NCBI GenBank assembly: GCA_019359595.1
Contig: JAHHGZ010000018.1
Coordinates: 1 to 64,000, forward strand
Direction of reading: 5' to 3'
Length of the DNA stretch: 64,000 nt
Source: Cyanomargarita calcarea GSE-NOS-MK-12-04C
GTDB taxonomy: Bacteria > Cyanobacteriota > Cyanobacteriia > Cyanobacteriales > Nostocaceae
Below are positions 50,101 to 60,031 of the stretch, piece by piece. A model generated the notes under the pieces. It was not told the DNA's origin and searched no databases. It saw only the letters and a list, made by a program, of their open reading frames with translations. Position numbers and translations under genes: made by a program. Within the stretch, counting starts at the first letter, position 1; each line of letters starts with the position of its first letter.

Positions 50101-52948
50101 TCTGCGGGAGACAACGCAGAAAAATACCGAGCAAGATTGGTTGAAGACGAACCTGGCGAAGTTTACCCGGATGTTGCAAGGGCAACGGGATTTAGAGACA
50201 GTTACCAAGCTGATTTTGTCAGAACTCGCTCCCTTGGTTACTGCCCACCAGGGTGTCTTCTACCTGATGGAAAAGAGCGAAAATCATCAGTCCTATCTAA
50301 AGCTGCTCAGTAGCTACGCCTACCGCGAGCGCAAATCCCTGTCAAACCGCTTCTTTTTAGGTGATGGCTTGGTCGGTCAGTGTGCCTTGGAGAAAGAGCG
50401 AATTTTGCTCACCCAAGTACCGCAAGACTACATTAAAATTGGCTCTGGTTTAGGTGAATCCACGCCTTTGAATGTGATTGTCTTGCCCGTTTTGTTTGAA
50501 GGGCAGGTCACCGCAGTGATTGAACTGGCTTCGTTATACCGCTTCAATGATATTCACTTGACTTTCTTAGATCAGCTAACAGAAAGCATTGCGATTGTCC
50601 TCAATACTATAGCCGCTAGTATGCGGACAGAGGAATTACTCAAGCAGTCCCAGTCTTTAGCAGAAGAGCTGCAAACCCAGCAAAAGGAACTCACCGATAC
50701 CAACAAGCGCTTGGAACAACAAGCACAATCGCTCAAAGCATCTGAGGACTTGTTAAAGCGGCAGCAGGAACAATTGCAGCAAACGAATGAAGAATTGGAA
50801 GAAAAAGCCGAACTGCTGGCTTTGCAAAACCGGGAAGTAGAGCGCAAAAATCGGGAAATCGAGCAAGCGCGTCAGGCTGTAGAAGAAAAAGCCGAACAAC
50901 TGACGATGACTTCTAAATACAAGTCGGAATTTTTGGCGAATATGTCCCACGAGTTGCGGACACCACTTAATAGTTTGCTAATTCTGGCACGGCTGTTGTC
51001 TGAAAACAACGAAACTAACTTGACACCAAAGCAAGTGGAATACGCCCGTACTATTTATTCTTCTGGGAACGATTTGTTGGCACTAATCAACGACATCCTT
51101 GATTTGGCCAAAATTGAGTCGGGTACAATGTCGGTGGAAATTCAAGAAGCTTTGTTCCATGATTTGCAAACCCAGGTAGAACGAACTTTCTCCTCTTTGG
51201 CTGCCGAGCGCAGTCTAAATTTCCGCCTTAACTTTGATTCGCACTTGCCCAGAGCCATTTACACGGATGTCAAACGCCTGCAACAGGTACTAAAAAATCT
51301 TCTGTCAAACGCCTTCAAATTTACCGAGCAAGGTTACATCAGCTTGGATGTATCAGTCGCAACTCAGGGTTGGAGTCCAGACCAGGAAGTTCTCAACCGG
51401 ACAGAGAAAGCGATCGCCTTTGCGGTTTCCGACACTGGCATCGGTATTGCCCCCGATAAACAACAAATAATTTTTGAAGCATTTCAGCAGGCAGATGGTA
51501 CAACTAGCCGGAAGTTTGGTGGTACAGGTTTGGGCTTGTCGATTAGCCGAGAAATCGCCCGCTTGTTGGGTGGGGAGATTCGTCTGATTAGCCAATTAGG
51601 TAAAGGTAGCACTTTTACTCTGTATTTACCCCAGTATTATTTAGCTAATGTGAATGCTCCAACTGTTAGCGACAATCGCAAATCTATCCCAACTCAACAA
51701 TCGACAATCAACGTCGAACCATTACTATTGACTGAGCGAGCGATTGAAGACGACCGGGAAACAATCGTCATTGGCGAACACACTCTATTAATTATCGAAG
51801 ATGATCTGAACTTTGCCCGCATCTTGCTTGATATGGCACGAAAAGAAGGCTTTAAAGGGCTAGTGGCGGCACGGGGCGATGTGGGTTTGGCAATGGCACG
51901 AGAATATAATCCGGCTGCGATTATGCTAGATATTCGCCTACCCGTTATTGATGGCTGGACACTACTTGACCGATTGAAACACGACCCCAGCACCAGACAC
52001 ATTCCCATTCACATTATGACAGTTGACGAAGGGCGACAAAGATGCTTACAACAGGGTGCGATCGCTTATCTGCAAAAACCGATTAGCAGTGAGGCACTTT
52101 CCAACGCTTTAAGCAAAATTAAAGAATTTGTCGAACGTCCGGTGAAGAACTTGCTGGTCGTGGAGGATGACGAAGTTCAACAAAGCAGCATTGTGGAACT
52201 AATTGGGAATCGGGATGTCACCTGCACTGCGGTTGGTACAGGGAAAGCAACATTAGAAGCCCTTAATAGCAGTCACTTCGACTGCTTGGTGCTGGATTTG
52301 GGACTACCTGATATGAGCGGCTTTGAGTTAATCGAGCAAATCAAACAGCAACCAAGTCTCGGCTACTTACCCATCATTATATATACCGGAAAACAACTAA
52401 CATCCCAAGAAGAAAGCGAACTACAACGAGTTTCTGACACAATCATCGTCAAAGATGCGCGATCGCCCGAACGTCTCTTAGACGAAACAGCACTATTTTT
52501 GCATCGAGTCCAAGGGAATTTACCAGCACCCCAACAGCAAATGCTGGAACAAGTGCAGCAAAAAGACCCAGTGTTGGTAGGCAAAAAAATCTTGATTGTC
52601 GATGATGACGTGCGGAATATTTTTGCTCTTACCAGTATGCTAGAGCGTTACCAAATGAAAATCGTTCACGCCGAAAACGGTCGAGACGGCATTGCGATGT
52701 TGCAAAATCATCTTGATACCAACATTATCTTGATGGACATAATGATGCCAGAAATGGATGGTTATGAAACAATGCGTAACATTCGCAGCGCTAACCAATT
52801 CAAAACTTTACCTATAATTGCCCTCACCGCCAAAGCAATGAAAGGCGACAGAGAAAAATGTATCGAAGCTGGAGCCTCCGACTACATTACTAAACCCGTT
52901 GATACCCAGCAGTTACTCTCACTACTAAGAGTCTGGTTGTATCAGTAG
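47162..52948 (+). CDS. Giant soluble hybrid kinase with poly-HAMP array, GAF and three receivers
   Basis: 1928 residues. Residues ~1-985 are HAMP-type signalling modules: one divergent unit, then nine units of 92 residues (core [19 protein letters not shown] ... [11 protein letters not shown] ... [12 protein letters not shown]). A GAF domain (~1000-1150) and a long coiled coil follow. HisKA has His near 1263 in [14 protein letters not shown]; HATPase_c has DTGIGIAP and GTGLGLSIS. Three receivers lie at ~1540-1655, 1660-1780 and 1807-1925 with phosphoacceptors in [14 protein letters not shown] and LMDIMMP. There is no membrane segment, so the poly-HAMP rod probably relays or senses conformational change in the cytosol, as in osmosensing group III-type kinases. 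cheR follows immediately. Confidence 0.93.
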   Translation: MPTTQVATDTENLDLKQLLRTLAEVKKGNFSARMPLEHTGMAGKIADTLNDIIEMNERMASELERVSTVVGKEGKINERAALGNAKGSWKTSIESVNSLIADLSGPTAETARVIRAVANGDLSQAIPTEIQGRPLQGEFLQTARIVNTMVGQLNSFASEVTRVAREVGTEGKLGVQAEVPGVAGTWKDLTDSVNLMAGNLTAQVRNIAEVTTAVANGDLSKKITVNVKGEILELKNTINTMVDQLNSFASEVTRVAREVGTEGKLGVQADVRGVAGTWKDLTDSVNSMAGNLTGQVRNIAEVTTAVANGDLSKKVTVDVKGEILELKNTVNTMVDQLNSFASEVTRVAREVGAEGKLGGQAEVRGVAGTWKDLTDSVNFMAGSLTAQVRNIAEVTTAVANGDLSKKITVDVKGEILALKNTINTMVDQLNSFASEVTRVAREVGTEGKLGVQAEVRGVAGTWKDLTDNVNLMAGNLTGQVRNIAEVATAIAKGDLSKKITVDVKGEILELKNTINIMVDQLNSFASEVTRVAREVGAEGKLGGQAQVPEVAGTWKDLTDSVNFMAGSLTAQVRNIAAVTTAVANGDLSKKITVEVKGEILQLKNTVNTMVDQLNSFASEVTRVAREVGSEGKLGVQAEVRGVAGTWKDLTDSVNFMAGSLTAQVRNIAEVTTAVANGDLSKKITVDVKGEILELKNTINTMVDQLNSFASEVTRVAREVGTEGKLGVQAYVRGVAGTWKDLTDNVNSMAGNLTAQVRNIAEVATAIAKGDLSKKITVDVKGEISDLKNTINTMVDQLSSFASEVTRVAREVGTEGKLGGQAQVTGVAGTWKDLTDNVNSMAGNLTAQVRGIAKVVTAVANGDLKRKLMLDAKGEIETLADTINEMIDTLATFAEQVTTVAREVGIEGKLGGQAKVPGAAGTWRDLTDNVNELAANLTTQVRAIAEVATAVTKGDLTRSISVEALGEVAALKDNINQMIANLRETTQKNTEQDWLKTNLAKFTRMLQGQRDLETVTKLILSELAPLVTAHQGVFYLMEKSENHQSYLKLLSSYAYRERKSLSNRFFLGDGLVGQCALEKERILLTQVPQDYIKIGSGLGESTPLNVIVLPVLFEGQVTAVIELASLYRFNDIHLTFLDQLTESIAIVLNTIAASMRTEELLKQSQSLAEELQTQQKELTDTNKRLEQQAQSLKASEDLLKRQQEQLQQTNEELEEKAELLALQNREVERKNREIEQARQAVEEKAEQLTMTSKYKSEFLANMSHELRTPLNSLLILARLLSENNETNLTPKQVEYARTIYSSGNDLLALINDILDLAKIESGTMSVEIQEALFHDLQTQVERTFSSLAAERSLNFRLNFDSHLPRAIYTDVKRLQQVLKNLLSNAFKFTEQGYISLDVSVATQGWSPDQEVLNRTEKAIAFAVSDTGIGIAPDKQQIIFEAFQQADGTTSRKFGGTGLGLSISREIARLLGGEIRLISQLGKGSTFTLYLPQYYLANVNAPTVSDNRKSIPTQQSTINVEPLLLTERAIEDDRETIVIGEHTLLIIEDDLNFARILLDMARKEGFKGLVAARGDVGLAMAREYNPAAIMLDIRLPVIDGWTLLDRLKHDPSTRHIPIHIMTVDEGRQRCLQQGAIAYLQKPISSEALSNALSKIKEFVERPVKNLLVVEDDEVQQSSIVELIGNRDVTCTAVGTGKATLEALNSSHFDCLVLDLGLPDMSGFELIEQIKQQPSLGYLPIIIYTGKQLTSQEESELQRVSDTIIVKDARSPERLLDETALFLHRVQGNLPAPQQQMLEQVQQKDPVLVGKKILIVDDDVRNIFALTSMLERYQMKIVHAENGRDGIAMLQNHLDTNIILMDIMMPEMDGYETMRNIRSANQFKTLPIIALTAKAMKGDREKCIEAGASDYITKPVDTQQLLSLLRVWLYQ
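47621..50100 (+). repeat. Tandem 276-bp repeats within the kinase gene
   Basis: The sequence encoding [17 protein letters not shown] recurs with an exact 276-base period at about 47621, 47897, 48173, 48449, 48725, 49001, 49277, 49553 and 49829. Copies two to seven are the most alike at the DNA level, several blocks being nearly identical. This points to recent duplication or gene conversion and makes the locus prone to expansion, contraction and misassembly. Confidence 0.95.
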
Positions 52949-52974
52949 TGCTAATTCCTAACTCCCTATTCCCC

Positions 52975-53808
52975 ATGCCCCCCAAACACCTTAACGAACT
53001 TGAAGACATCGAAATCCAGTTACTGTTGGAGGGTGTGTATCGCTATTATGGGTTTGATTTTCGGAACTATGCACTAGCTTCTATCAAACGTCGCATATGG
53101 AATGTTATTCGGGCAGAAAATCTCACCACCGTTTCGGGTCTTCTAAACAAAGTGCTACACGAGAAAGATTGCATGGAACGTTTTGTGTTAGGTCTTTCGG
53201 TTAACGTTACCGCCATGTTCCGAGATCCTAATTTCTATATTGCTTTTAGAAACAAAGTCGTTCCTCTGCTGCGTACTTATCCGTTTATTCGGATTTGGCA
53301 CGCTGGATGCTCTACTGGTGAAGAAGTGTATTCGATGGCAATATTATTATCTGAAGAAGGAATTTATCATCGTTGCCGCATCTATGCTACTGATATGAAT
53401 GAGGCTGTGTTACGTAAAGCTAAAGCTGGAATTTTCTCCCTGCACTTGATGCAGGAATATACACAACTATATCTTCAAGCTGGTGGTACAAAATGTTTTT
53501 CCGAATACTACACCGCCGCTTATAATGCTGCTATTTTTCAGCCATTATTAAAGGAGAACATTGTATTTTCACATCACAACTTAGTAACAGATGCTTCATT
53601 CAACGAATTCAATGTCATTTTATGCCGCAACGTTTTAATTTACTTTAACGAACAACTGCAAGAGCAGGTTCACAAACTGCTGTACCAAAGTCTGAAAATG
53701 TTTGGTATTTTGGGGTTGGGGAAACAAGAATCGCTGTTTGGGACACCTTACCAACAGCACTACAAGGAGTTGGCTAGCGAGGAAAAGCTCTACCGGAGAG
53801 TAGTCTGA
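52975..53808 (+). CDS. CheR-type protein methyltransferase
   Basis: 277 residues. An N-terminal CheR helical domain (LNELEDIEIQLLLEGVYRYYGFDFRNYALASIKRRIW) precedes the SAM-binding domain (IWHAGCSTGEEVYSMAILLSE, RIYATDMNEAVLRKAKAGIF, FNVILCRNVLIYFN). CheR methylates glutamates of chemoreceptors; stand-alone CheR next to CheB and hybrid kinases is known from general-stress or osmosensing pathways. The ATG at 52975 was chosen because the upstream GTG alternative (52948, overlapping the kinase stop) would translate nine codons of TAACTCC repeat DNA. It overlaps cheB. Confidence 0.9.
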   Translation: MPPKHLNELEDIEIQLLLEGVYRYYGFDFRNYALASIKRRIWNVIRAENLTTVSGLLNKVLHEKDCMERFVLGLSVNVTAMFRDPNFYIAFRNKVVPLLRTYPFIRIWHAGCSTGEEVYSMAILLSEEGIYHRCRIYATDMNEAVLRKAKAGIFSLHLMQEYTQLYLQAGGTKCFSEYYTAAYNAAIFQPLLKENIVFSHHNLVTDASFNEFNVILCRNVLIYFNEQLQEQVHKLLYQSLKMFGILGLGKQESLFGTPYQQHYKELASEEKLYRRVV

Positions 53809-54377
53809 TGAAATTTGAGATTGTTGTAATTGGTACTTCTTTGGGTGGGTTGCAGGCGTTGGAGGTGATATTGTCTAGTTTACCCAAAACTTTCCCACTC
53901 CCAATCGCGATCGCCCAACACCGTCACAAGTCCTCTGATGGTGAATTGGTTCATTTTTTACAGCAACGTAGTTTATTACCTGTCGTTGACGTAGAAGACA
54001 AACAAGCCATTGTCCCTGGAAACGTTTATTTCGCTCCCGCTGATTATCATTTACTGGTCGAACCCGGTCATTTTTCTCTCTCAACCGAAGCCCCGGTCTC
54101 CTATGCCCGACCCTCAATTGACGTACTATTTGAAAGTGTAGCAGATGCTTATCAAGAAAGAGTTATCGGGGTAATTCTCACAGGTGCCAGTCACGATGGC
54201 GCACAAGGACTGCTAAAAATAAATGCTTACTCCGGTTTGGCTATTGTTCAAGCACCTGAGACATCTGTTAGTCGGACAATGCCGGATGCCGCAATTACCG
54301 CAGTACCTAGCGCAAAAATAATACCTCTATCAGAAATTTCTCCCTTCTTGGTAAATCTCTGCAGACCTTCATCTTGA
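53808..54377 (+). CDS. CheB-type methylesterase domain protein
   Basis: 189 residues, only the catalytic domain without a receiver. Catalytic residues: Ser in VIGTSLGGLQAL, His in AIAQHRHKSSDGEL and Asp in VILTGASHDGAQGL. It removes methyl groups from, or deamidates, receptor-like substrates. The ATG overlaps the cheR stop (TGATG). Lacking a receiver, its control must be indirect. The substrate could be the poly-HAMP kinase or the PixJ receptor; the pix operon has no cheR/cheB of its own. Confidence 0.9.
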   Translation: MKFEIVVIGTSLGGLQALEVILSSLPKTFPLPIAIAQHRHKSSDGELVHFLQQRSLLPVVDVEDKQAIVPGNVYFAPADYHLLVEPGHFSLSTEAPVSYARPSIDVLFESVADAYQERVIGVILTGASHDGAQGLLKINAYSGLAIVQAPETSVSRTMPDAAITAVPSAKIIPLSEISPFLVNLCRPSS

Positions 54378-54516
54378 GTGAATTATTAAAACCCAGAGGC
54401 TCTTTTGAGTTTTGCTAAAAACTAAGGCTAGGCAAGGTTAGAGGTAATTTTAGACCGGAAAGGGAGTAGTCTCTGGGTTAGAATAAGAAGTTTTAAATAA
54501 ATATATTAAACCGTCT

Positions 54517-56610
54517 ATGCCTCCCACATCAAAAGTTAACATTCTGTTAGTAGATGACCATCCCGAAAATTTGGTTGCTTTAGAGGCAATACTAGATGGT
54601 CTTGGTCAAAACCTAGTGAAAGCTAATTCGGGTGAGGAAACCTTACGACGCTTGTTGTTGCAAGATTTTGCAGTGATATTGCTTGACGTGCAGATGCCGG
54701 GGATGGATGGGTTTGAAACGGCTTCTTTAATTCGACAACGGGAGCGATCGCGCAATACCCCGATTATTTTTCTCACCGCTTTTAGTAATAACGACAACTT
54801 TGTTTTTAAGGGCTATGCTTTAGGCGCAGTAGACTACCTGCTCAAACCGCTTGACCCTGTGATTTTAAGTTCCAAAGTATCGGTGTTTGTCGATTTGTTC
54901 AAAAAAACAACAGAGGTGCAACGACAAGCAGCGGAACTTGCTGCCATCAATGCCGAACTACGACAAAGTGAGGAGCGGTTTCGTTCTTTAAGTGCTTCTG
55001 CCCCCTTGGGGATTTTTTTAATTGATACTGCTGGACAGTGTACTTATACCAACCCAAACTGTCAGACAATTTGCGGTTTAAAATCAGACGAAAGTTTACA
55101 AGCTTCTTGGGCAAGGTGCATTCATGCCGAAGACCGCGATCGCATTCTTGGTAATTTAACTGCAAAGACTCGCTTTGGACAATCATATGCGGATGAATTT
55201 CGCATTTATACACCCGATGGAGGTATGCGTTGGATTGATGTCCAAATCTCGCCGATGCTTTCCGATCAACGGCAATTGTTAGGTCATGTCGGCACCGTTG
55301 AAGATGTCACCGAACGCAAGCTGGCAGAATCTGTGCGAGAGCAGATGATTCGGGAACAAACAGCCAGGGCTGAAGCTGAGGCTGCCAATCAAATGAAAGA
55401 TGAGTTTCTAGCGATTGTTTCTCACGAACTACGTACCCCTCTAAATTCGATACTAGGTTGGTCGCAGCAATTACTGACGAGAAAATTAGATTCTTCAAAC
55501 ACAACTCGAGCCTTGGAAACAATTCACCGCAACGCTCAATCTCAAGCGCAACTAATTGAAGATATCCTTGATGTCTCTAGAATTGTTCAGGGTAAGCTGA
55601 AACTAACTATCCAACCAGTCAACTTAGTTGAGTTGATTAAAACAATATTGGAGACAGTACGCCCGCAAGCCGACACCAAAGCAATTCAATTAGAAACCTT
55701 TGTGGATGAAGGTTTATACACCGTTTCTGGTGATATCGAACGCTTGCGGCAAATCATCTGGAATTTGGTTTCCAATGCGATTAAATTTACACCCGAATCT
55801 GGACGGGTTGAGGTGAGATTATCAATCGTAGAAAATGGAGAATCGTCCATTGCTAGTAGGCAAGAAATATTACCAAGTACCTATTTTAAATTATCAGTCC
55901 CCCATATCCAGCTTCAGGTAATTGACACCGGAATCGGTATTCCTGCCAACTTTATTCCTTATTTGTTTGACCGGTTTCGTCAAGCAGACAGTTCCTCCAC
56001 CCGTTCCTATGGAGGGTTAGGGTTGGGATTAACCATCGCCCGTCACTTAGTAGAACTGCATAATGGTAGTATTTATGCTCATAGTGAAGGACAGGACAAA
56101 GGTGCAACTTTTACAGTCAACCTGCCACTGTTTCGAGGAGCAAGCAGCGAAGAAGCTAGAGCAACCAAAGACAAAGAAAATTTTGCTCATGAGCCGACGT
56201 TGAATGGTATGCAAATACTGCTTGTAGAAGACAATAAAGATAGCCGTGACTTTATCAAAATTGTCTTGGAGGAGTCTGGGGCTTTCGTTACAGATGTTGC
56301 ATCAGCAAAGGAAGCGATAAACTGCTTGGAAAAATCGAGTTTCCATGTATTGGTGAGCGATATTGGAATGCCAGAAATAAACGGCTATGAACTAATGCGC
56401 TATGTCCGTTGTTTGGAAGAACAGCAAGGTGGAAAAATACCAGCGATCGCTCTTACTGCTTATGCCAGACAAGAAGACCGAATGGAAGCACTAGATGCAG
56501 GATTTCAAATACATATCTCCAAACCTATTGAATCCTCTGAATTGATAACAAGTGTGGCACAACTTGCTGGATTGGTAAAAGTTACTGAGATTGGAATGAT
56601 GACAAATTGA
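54517..56610 (+). CDS. Hybrid histidine kinase REC-PAS-HisKA-HATPase-REC
   Basis: 697 residues, soluble. The N-terminal receiver has NILLVDDHPENL and phosphoacceptor ILLDVQMPGMDG, ending VDYLLKPLDP. A coiled coil leads to a PAS/PAC domain (~150-270; RSLSASAPLGIFLIDTAG, DVTERKLAE). HisKA has its His in [17 protein letters not shown], then HATPase_c (DTGIGIP, GGLGLGLTIARHL). A C-terminal receiver (LLVEDNKDSRDF, VLVSDIGMPEINGYELM, HISKPIE) completes it. A receiver at the front suggests it is driven by another kinase, likely the poly-HAMP protein upstream. The last codon region and stop coincide with the TTGAATGAAGG repeat. Confidence 0.92.
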   Translation: MPPTSKVNILLVDDHPENLVALEAILDGLGQNLVKANSGEETLRRLLLQDFAVILLDVQMPGMDGFETASLIRQRERSRNTPIIFLTAFSNNDNFVFKGYALGAVDYLLKPLDPVILSSKVSVFVDLFKKTTEVQRQAAELAAINAELRQSEERFRSLSASAPLGIFLIDTAGQCTYTNPNCQTICGLKSDESLQASWARCIHAEDRDRILGNLTAKTRFGQSYADEFRIYTPDGGMRWIDVQISPMLSDQRQLLGHVGTVEDVTERKLAESVREQMIREQTARAEAEAANQMKDEFLAIVSHELRTPLNSILGWSQQLLTRKLDSSNTTRALETIHRNAQSQAQLIEDILDVSRIVQGKLKLTIQPVNLVELIKTILETVRPQADTKAIQLETFVDEGLYTVSGDIERLRQIIWNLVSNAIKFTPESGRVEVRLSIVENGESSIASRQEILPSTYFKLSVPHIQLQVIDTGIGIPANFIPYLFDRFRQADSSSTRSYGGLGLGLTIARHLVELHNGSIYAHSEGQDKGATFTVNLPLFRGASSEEARATKDKENFAHEPTLNGMQILLVEDNKDSRDFIKIVLEESGAFVTDVASAKEAINCLEKSSFHVLVSDIGMPEINGYELMRYVRCLEEQQGGKIPAIALTAYARQEDRMEALDAGFQIHISKPIESSELITSVAQLAGLVKVTEIGMMTN

Positions 56611-56955
56611 ATGAAGGAAGAAGGAAGAAGGAAGAAGGAAGAAGGGATTCTTGACATCTCCTCGCTTTAACGGGGATTCTAAACGGATGTTGCTCCGTGT
56701 GCTAAAGCTACACTCTCACTCTCCCGCGATGTTTCTAGTAGGTTTGTTTATATCGCACATTCCGCACCTAGTTTGTAGCATTCGGTTATCATTGAACTAC
56801 ATTAGATTAAGAAGAGTAAAATAATACTTTTTTATATATTTCCACATGGCACGCTCGGCACTCCCTATAGTTTACTTCTTGATTTTACTGAAATTTGATA
56901 GTTATTTTTTTGCTCAAAATCGGGATACCCAGGCAATGGAGAAATCAACCACCAA
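56611..56955. other. Intergenic: purine repeat and solitary IS200/IS605-like end
   Basis: 56611-56645 is a run of AAGAAGG units. 56646-56679 reads GATTCTTGACATCTCC, then CTCG-CTTTAA-CGGGG and GATTC. On the minus strand this resembles the conserved 3' end of tnpB/IS200-IS605 elements (GAATCCCC hairpin GGGG AGATGTCAAG). No transposase or TnpB frame is adjacent, so it is at best a stranded end or a palindrome-associated remnant. Confidence 0.35.
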
Positions 56956-57873
56956 TTACTTTGTTAACGAATCTCCGGCAGGATCGTTAAATGATAACCG
57001 CAGAATTGACAAACCCAATATTATTAAAAATAATACCAGTCCAATTGTGCAAGCATAACTTAAATTAAAACTATTCAGCGCTGTAAACCCTTGCTGATAA
57101 AGGTAATGAACAATTGTGTTTGAGCTATTAAGCGGACCACCTTGAGTCATGATATATACTTCTTCAAATACCTTAGTGGCCGCAATTGCTGAAATCACTG
57201 CTACTAACGCTAAATACGGCTTCATCAAAGGTACTGTAATATCCCAGTGTTTGCCGATACCATCTGAGCCATCAATTGCTGCAGCTTCGTAGACATCAGC
57301 AGGTATGGATTGCAACCCAGCCAGGTAAATTACCATGTAGTAGCCCAATCCTTTCCAAATGGTAACTACCATGACGCTAAATAATGCTAAATCTGGACTC
57401 GTTAGCCATTCAACTCCTGTTTTGGAAATACCGGAAAGTTTCAGCAACTGATTGAGTAAGCCATTCTCTGCATACAACCATCTAAAGGCAATACCGGCGA
57501 CTACCATTGAAATTATGACTGGTGTGTAATATGCTGCTCTAAACCAATTCATTCCCCGCAGTTTTTGATTTACCAAAATCGCCAATCCTAAGGGTACAAA
57601 TACCAAAATCGGGACTACACATATCAAATATAAAATTGTATTTTTCAAGGTTTGCCAGAACTCTTGGTCATTCCACAACTTGAAAAAGTTGCTAAAACCA
57701 ATCCATTGCGCCGGTTGGGTAATATCTTCGATCCGGGTGAAGCTGAGGTAAAATGCTTGGATTGCTGGTAAAAAAACAGTTAAGCCCAAGATAACCAGAG
57801 CAGGTAGCAAAAATATATAAGGAGTTAGCCGGGGGTTGATGAAAATCCCAGATTTAGGCATAAATTTCTGCAT
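56956..57873 (-). CDS. Sugar ABC transporter permease (MalF/UgpA type), orphan
   Basis: 305 residues, about six membrane helices (YIFLLPALVILGLTVFLPAIQAFYLSF first). The coupling loop is EAAAIDGSDGIGKHWDITVPLMKPYL. Binding-protein-dependent carbohydrate permeases of the MalF/UgpA class have this pattern. The partner permease (MalG type) and the binding protein are not adjacent; the next gene downstream is convergent. The ATPase at 2852 may serve it. I preferred the ATG at 57871-57873 over the upstream in-frame one; a third start, four codons further in, is also possible. It is divergent from the DUF3891 gene with ~90 bases between starts. Confidence 0.85.
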   Translation of the reverse strand: MQKFMPKSGIFINPRLTPYIFLLPALVILGLTVFLPAIQAFYLSFTRIEDITQPAQWIGFSNFFKLWNDQEFWQTLKNTILYLICVVPILVFVPLGLAILVNQKLRGMNWFRAAYYTPVIISMVVAGIAFRWLYAENGLLNQLLKLSGISKTGVEWLTSPDLALFSVMVVTIWKGLGYYMVIYLAGLQSIPADVYEAAAIDGSDGIGKHWDITVPLMKPYLALVAVISAIAATKVFEEVYIMTQGGPLNSSNTIVHYLYQQGFTALNSFNLSYACTIGLVLFLIILGLSILRLSFNDPAGDSLTK

Positions 57874-57962
57874 AATGGCGCTATTGGGGGATGAATGGCG
57901 AGTTGGAGTTTGTGCATAATGGAAAAGCAAACTTATATTACACGAAGGACACAGAAAGATTC

Positions 57963-58691
57963 ATGATCGCCAACCAACATGAGAAAGGATGGGAAGTAAT
58001 TTATCATCGTGCCCATGCTTTGCTTGCGGCTCAAATTGCGGGGCAATGGCGTTCAGATAAGGAGCGTCCTGAGCGGATAATCGAAACGGTGGCCGCAATT
58101 TCCCACCATGACGATTTGGAGAAGGAATGGGAAGGAAATCATCTCACTCCCGCTGGCACACCTCTGGATTTTACTCTCGACAAGAAGACGGATTTGAAAA
58201 AGCTGCGACAATTTACTGAGAATTCCCGCTATCGGGGACGGTGGGTGGCTATGCTCATTTCTATGCATATGAGCTTTTTGAATGAAGGTAAGCGTGGTGA
58301 GTCTCCGGAATTCGATAAATTTCTTGATGAGCAATTAGAAAATCAAGAGCAATGGCGCAAAGAGTTAAAGATTAGCAAAGAGGAAGCCCAAAAAGCTTAT
58401 AATTTCTTTGAATTGTGCGATCGCTTGTCTCTGATTCTCTGCAACTGCGAATTACCCGACGGTAAACGGGCTTTAGAAATTGGCACTGGTCCTGATGGTC
58501 AGCGTTACGATATTGTGGAAACTGATGATGGCAATGTGACTGTGAAACCTTGGCCCTTTAAAGAGCAAGAATTTACTGTCAATGTTGAAGCTTGTTATTT
58601 ACAGCAAGTGAAATTTGATAGTAATACTGAACTTACTGAAGCCCTTCAGATTGCCCCTATCAAAACTAAGAAGTGGACTTTTGTCAAGTAG
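57963..58691 (+). CDS. DUF3891-family protein
   Basis: 242 residues. The family start (MIANQHEKGWEVIYHRAHALLAAQIAGQW) with a conserved H-A-L-L-A-A-Q-I segment, AAISHHDDLEKEW and RGRWVAMLISMHMSFL suggest a helical, histidine-rich possible metal site (HHDD), HD-like. No activity is established. The ATG at 57963 was chosen because the longer frame begins with 24 residues unlike the family and would overlap the divergent gene. Confidence 0.78.
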   Translation: MIANQHEKGWEVIYHRAHALLAAQIAGQWRSDKERPERIIETVAAISHHDDLEKEWEGNHLTPAGTPLDFTLDKKTDLKKLRQFTENSRYRGRWVAMLISMHMSFLNEGKRGESPEFDKFLDEQLENQEQWRKELKISKEEAQKAYNFFELCDRLSLILCNCELPDGKRALEIGTGPDGQRYDIVETDDGNVTVKPWPFKEQEFTVNVEACYLQQVKFDSNTELTEALQIAPIKTKKWTFVK

Positions 58692-58760
58692 ATTGTACCA
58701 CAGCCCCCAAAAGTTGTGTAGCGTCTCATAAGTGAGAATTGTGCAGCTTTGGTGGAGGGA

Positions 58761-58813
58761 GAATTTAACCAGTGTAGAGAACGTACAGTACAGTTTCTAC
58801 ACTAGTTAAATTC
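58761..58813. promoter_or_regulatory. 18-bp inverted repeat between DUF3891 and the methyltransferase gene
   Basis: GAATTTAACCAGTGTAGA (58761-58778) and TCTACACTAGTTAAATTC (58796-58813) pair over 18 positions with one mismatch, leaving a 17-base loop. It may be the DUF3891 terminator or an operator for the R-M genes. A second, smaller palindrome AATAACC/GGTTATT (58869-58875 with 58883-58889) lies closer to the methyltransferase start and is a candidate controller or self-repression site. Confidence 0.5.
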
Positions 58814-58934
58814 ATGGTAGATAAATTTCTATTTCGAGAATTCAATGAACCGAGGTGATACCTTGTGTAATAACCCATTTTAGGTTATTTTATTTAGTAA
58901 GTGAATTATTTTCTAATAAAGGGTAGATATAGCA

Positions 58935-60017
58935 GTGAAAGCTGAAAAAGAGAAGCTACCATTAGACCAGATTGTTTTGGGAAATTGTAAGTCATTGCTA
59001 AGTAATTTGCCAGATGAGTGTGTAGACTTAATTGTGTCGTCACCTCCATACAATCTAGGTAAAGAATACGAAGCAAAGCAAGCTCTAAATAAATATTTAG
59101 AAGAGCAAACATTTATACTTCAAGAGTGCAGTAGAATACTTAAAAAAACAGGCTCATTATTTTGGCAAGTTGGTGCTTTTGCTGACAAAGGTACAATTAT
59201 TCCTCTTGATATTCGCTTCTTCCCAATTTTAGAATCATGTGGTTTGATTCCAAGAAATCGAATAATTTGGGCTAGGCAACATGGTCTTCATGCTCAAAAG
59301 AAATTTTCATGTAGACATGAAACAATTCTTTGGTTTACTAAAACTGATGATTATATATTCAATTTAGATGCTATTAGAGTTCCGCAAAAATATCAAAATA
59401 AAAAGCATTATCGAGGTGAGCGAAAGGGAGAACTCTCGTGCAATCCGGATGGAAAAAACCCAGGAGATATTTGGCTTTTCCGAAATGTAAAACATAATCA
59501 TGAAGAGCAAACTATACATCCTTGTCAATTTCCAGAAGATTTGGTAGCTAGAATTGTATTAGCTACAACTCTAAAGGATGATTTAGTTTTTGATCCATAC
59601 ATGGGAACAGGAACTGTAGCGATTGTCGCTAAGGACTATGGACGGCATTTTATGGGGACAGAAATAGACCCAGCATATCATGAAGTGGCTCTTAGACGGC
59701 TCAGTGGAGAACCTGATGAAAATGGCTGTTTTCCAAATCTAAAAACATTACGTGATTATGTAGAACGTACAAGTCAGCCAGTTGAGAAATTTAAATTTGA
59801 TGTCCAAGTTGGAGAAAAACCATCAGAAAGAAGTAAAGCCAAAATATACCCAGAAGAGTACCATTTGCAGGAAATGCAGGAGCGACTGCTTTATGAAGAA
59901 ACAGCTTTTGCTGCTATTTTGCGAAATGAAGATATCCCTATAGATCCACAATTAAACGGAAATGGAAAAAAGTCCTCAAGCAAAAATATTAGCGTACAAA
60001 TGGAAATTAAATTCTAA
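58935..60017 (+). CDS. DNA methyltransferase of a BglII-like R-M system (N4-cytosine type)
   Basis: 360 residues. Beta-class order: catalytic motif IV SSPPYNLGKEYE (SPPY at 36-39) precedes the SAM motif FDPYMGTGTVAI (~218-229). SPPY, rather than DPPY, is typical of N4-cytosine enzymes. The gene converges on the endonuclease gene with 14 bases between stops. The BglII methyltransferase is, as I recall, also an m4C enzyme of similar length, so protection of the C in AGATCT is the natural prediction. Start is a GTG. Confidence 0.9.
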   Translation: MKAEKEKLPLDQIVLGNCKSLLSNLPDECVDLIVSSPPYNLGKEYEAKQALNKYLEEQTFILQECSRILKKTGSLFWQVGAFADKGTIIPLDIRFFPILESCGLIPRNRIIWARQHGLHAQKKFSCRHETILWFTKTDDYIFNLDAIRVPQKYQNKKHYRGERKGELSCNPDGKNPGDIWLFRNVKHNHEEQTIHPCQFPEDLVARIVLATTLKDDLVFDPYMGTGTVAIVAKDYGRHFMGTEIDPAYHEVALRRLSGEPDENGCFPNLKTLRDYVERTSQPVEKFKFDVQVGEKPSERSKAKIYPEEYHLQEMQERLLYEETAFAAILRNEDIPIDPQLNGNGKKSSSKNISVQMEIKF

Positions 60018-60031
60018 GACTAATATATCAT

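Noticed and set aside
56846-57058. 70-codon frame opposite the permease 3' end
   Set aside because: Half of it is antisense to a clear ABC permease; the remainder is AT-rich spacer.
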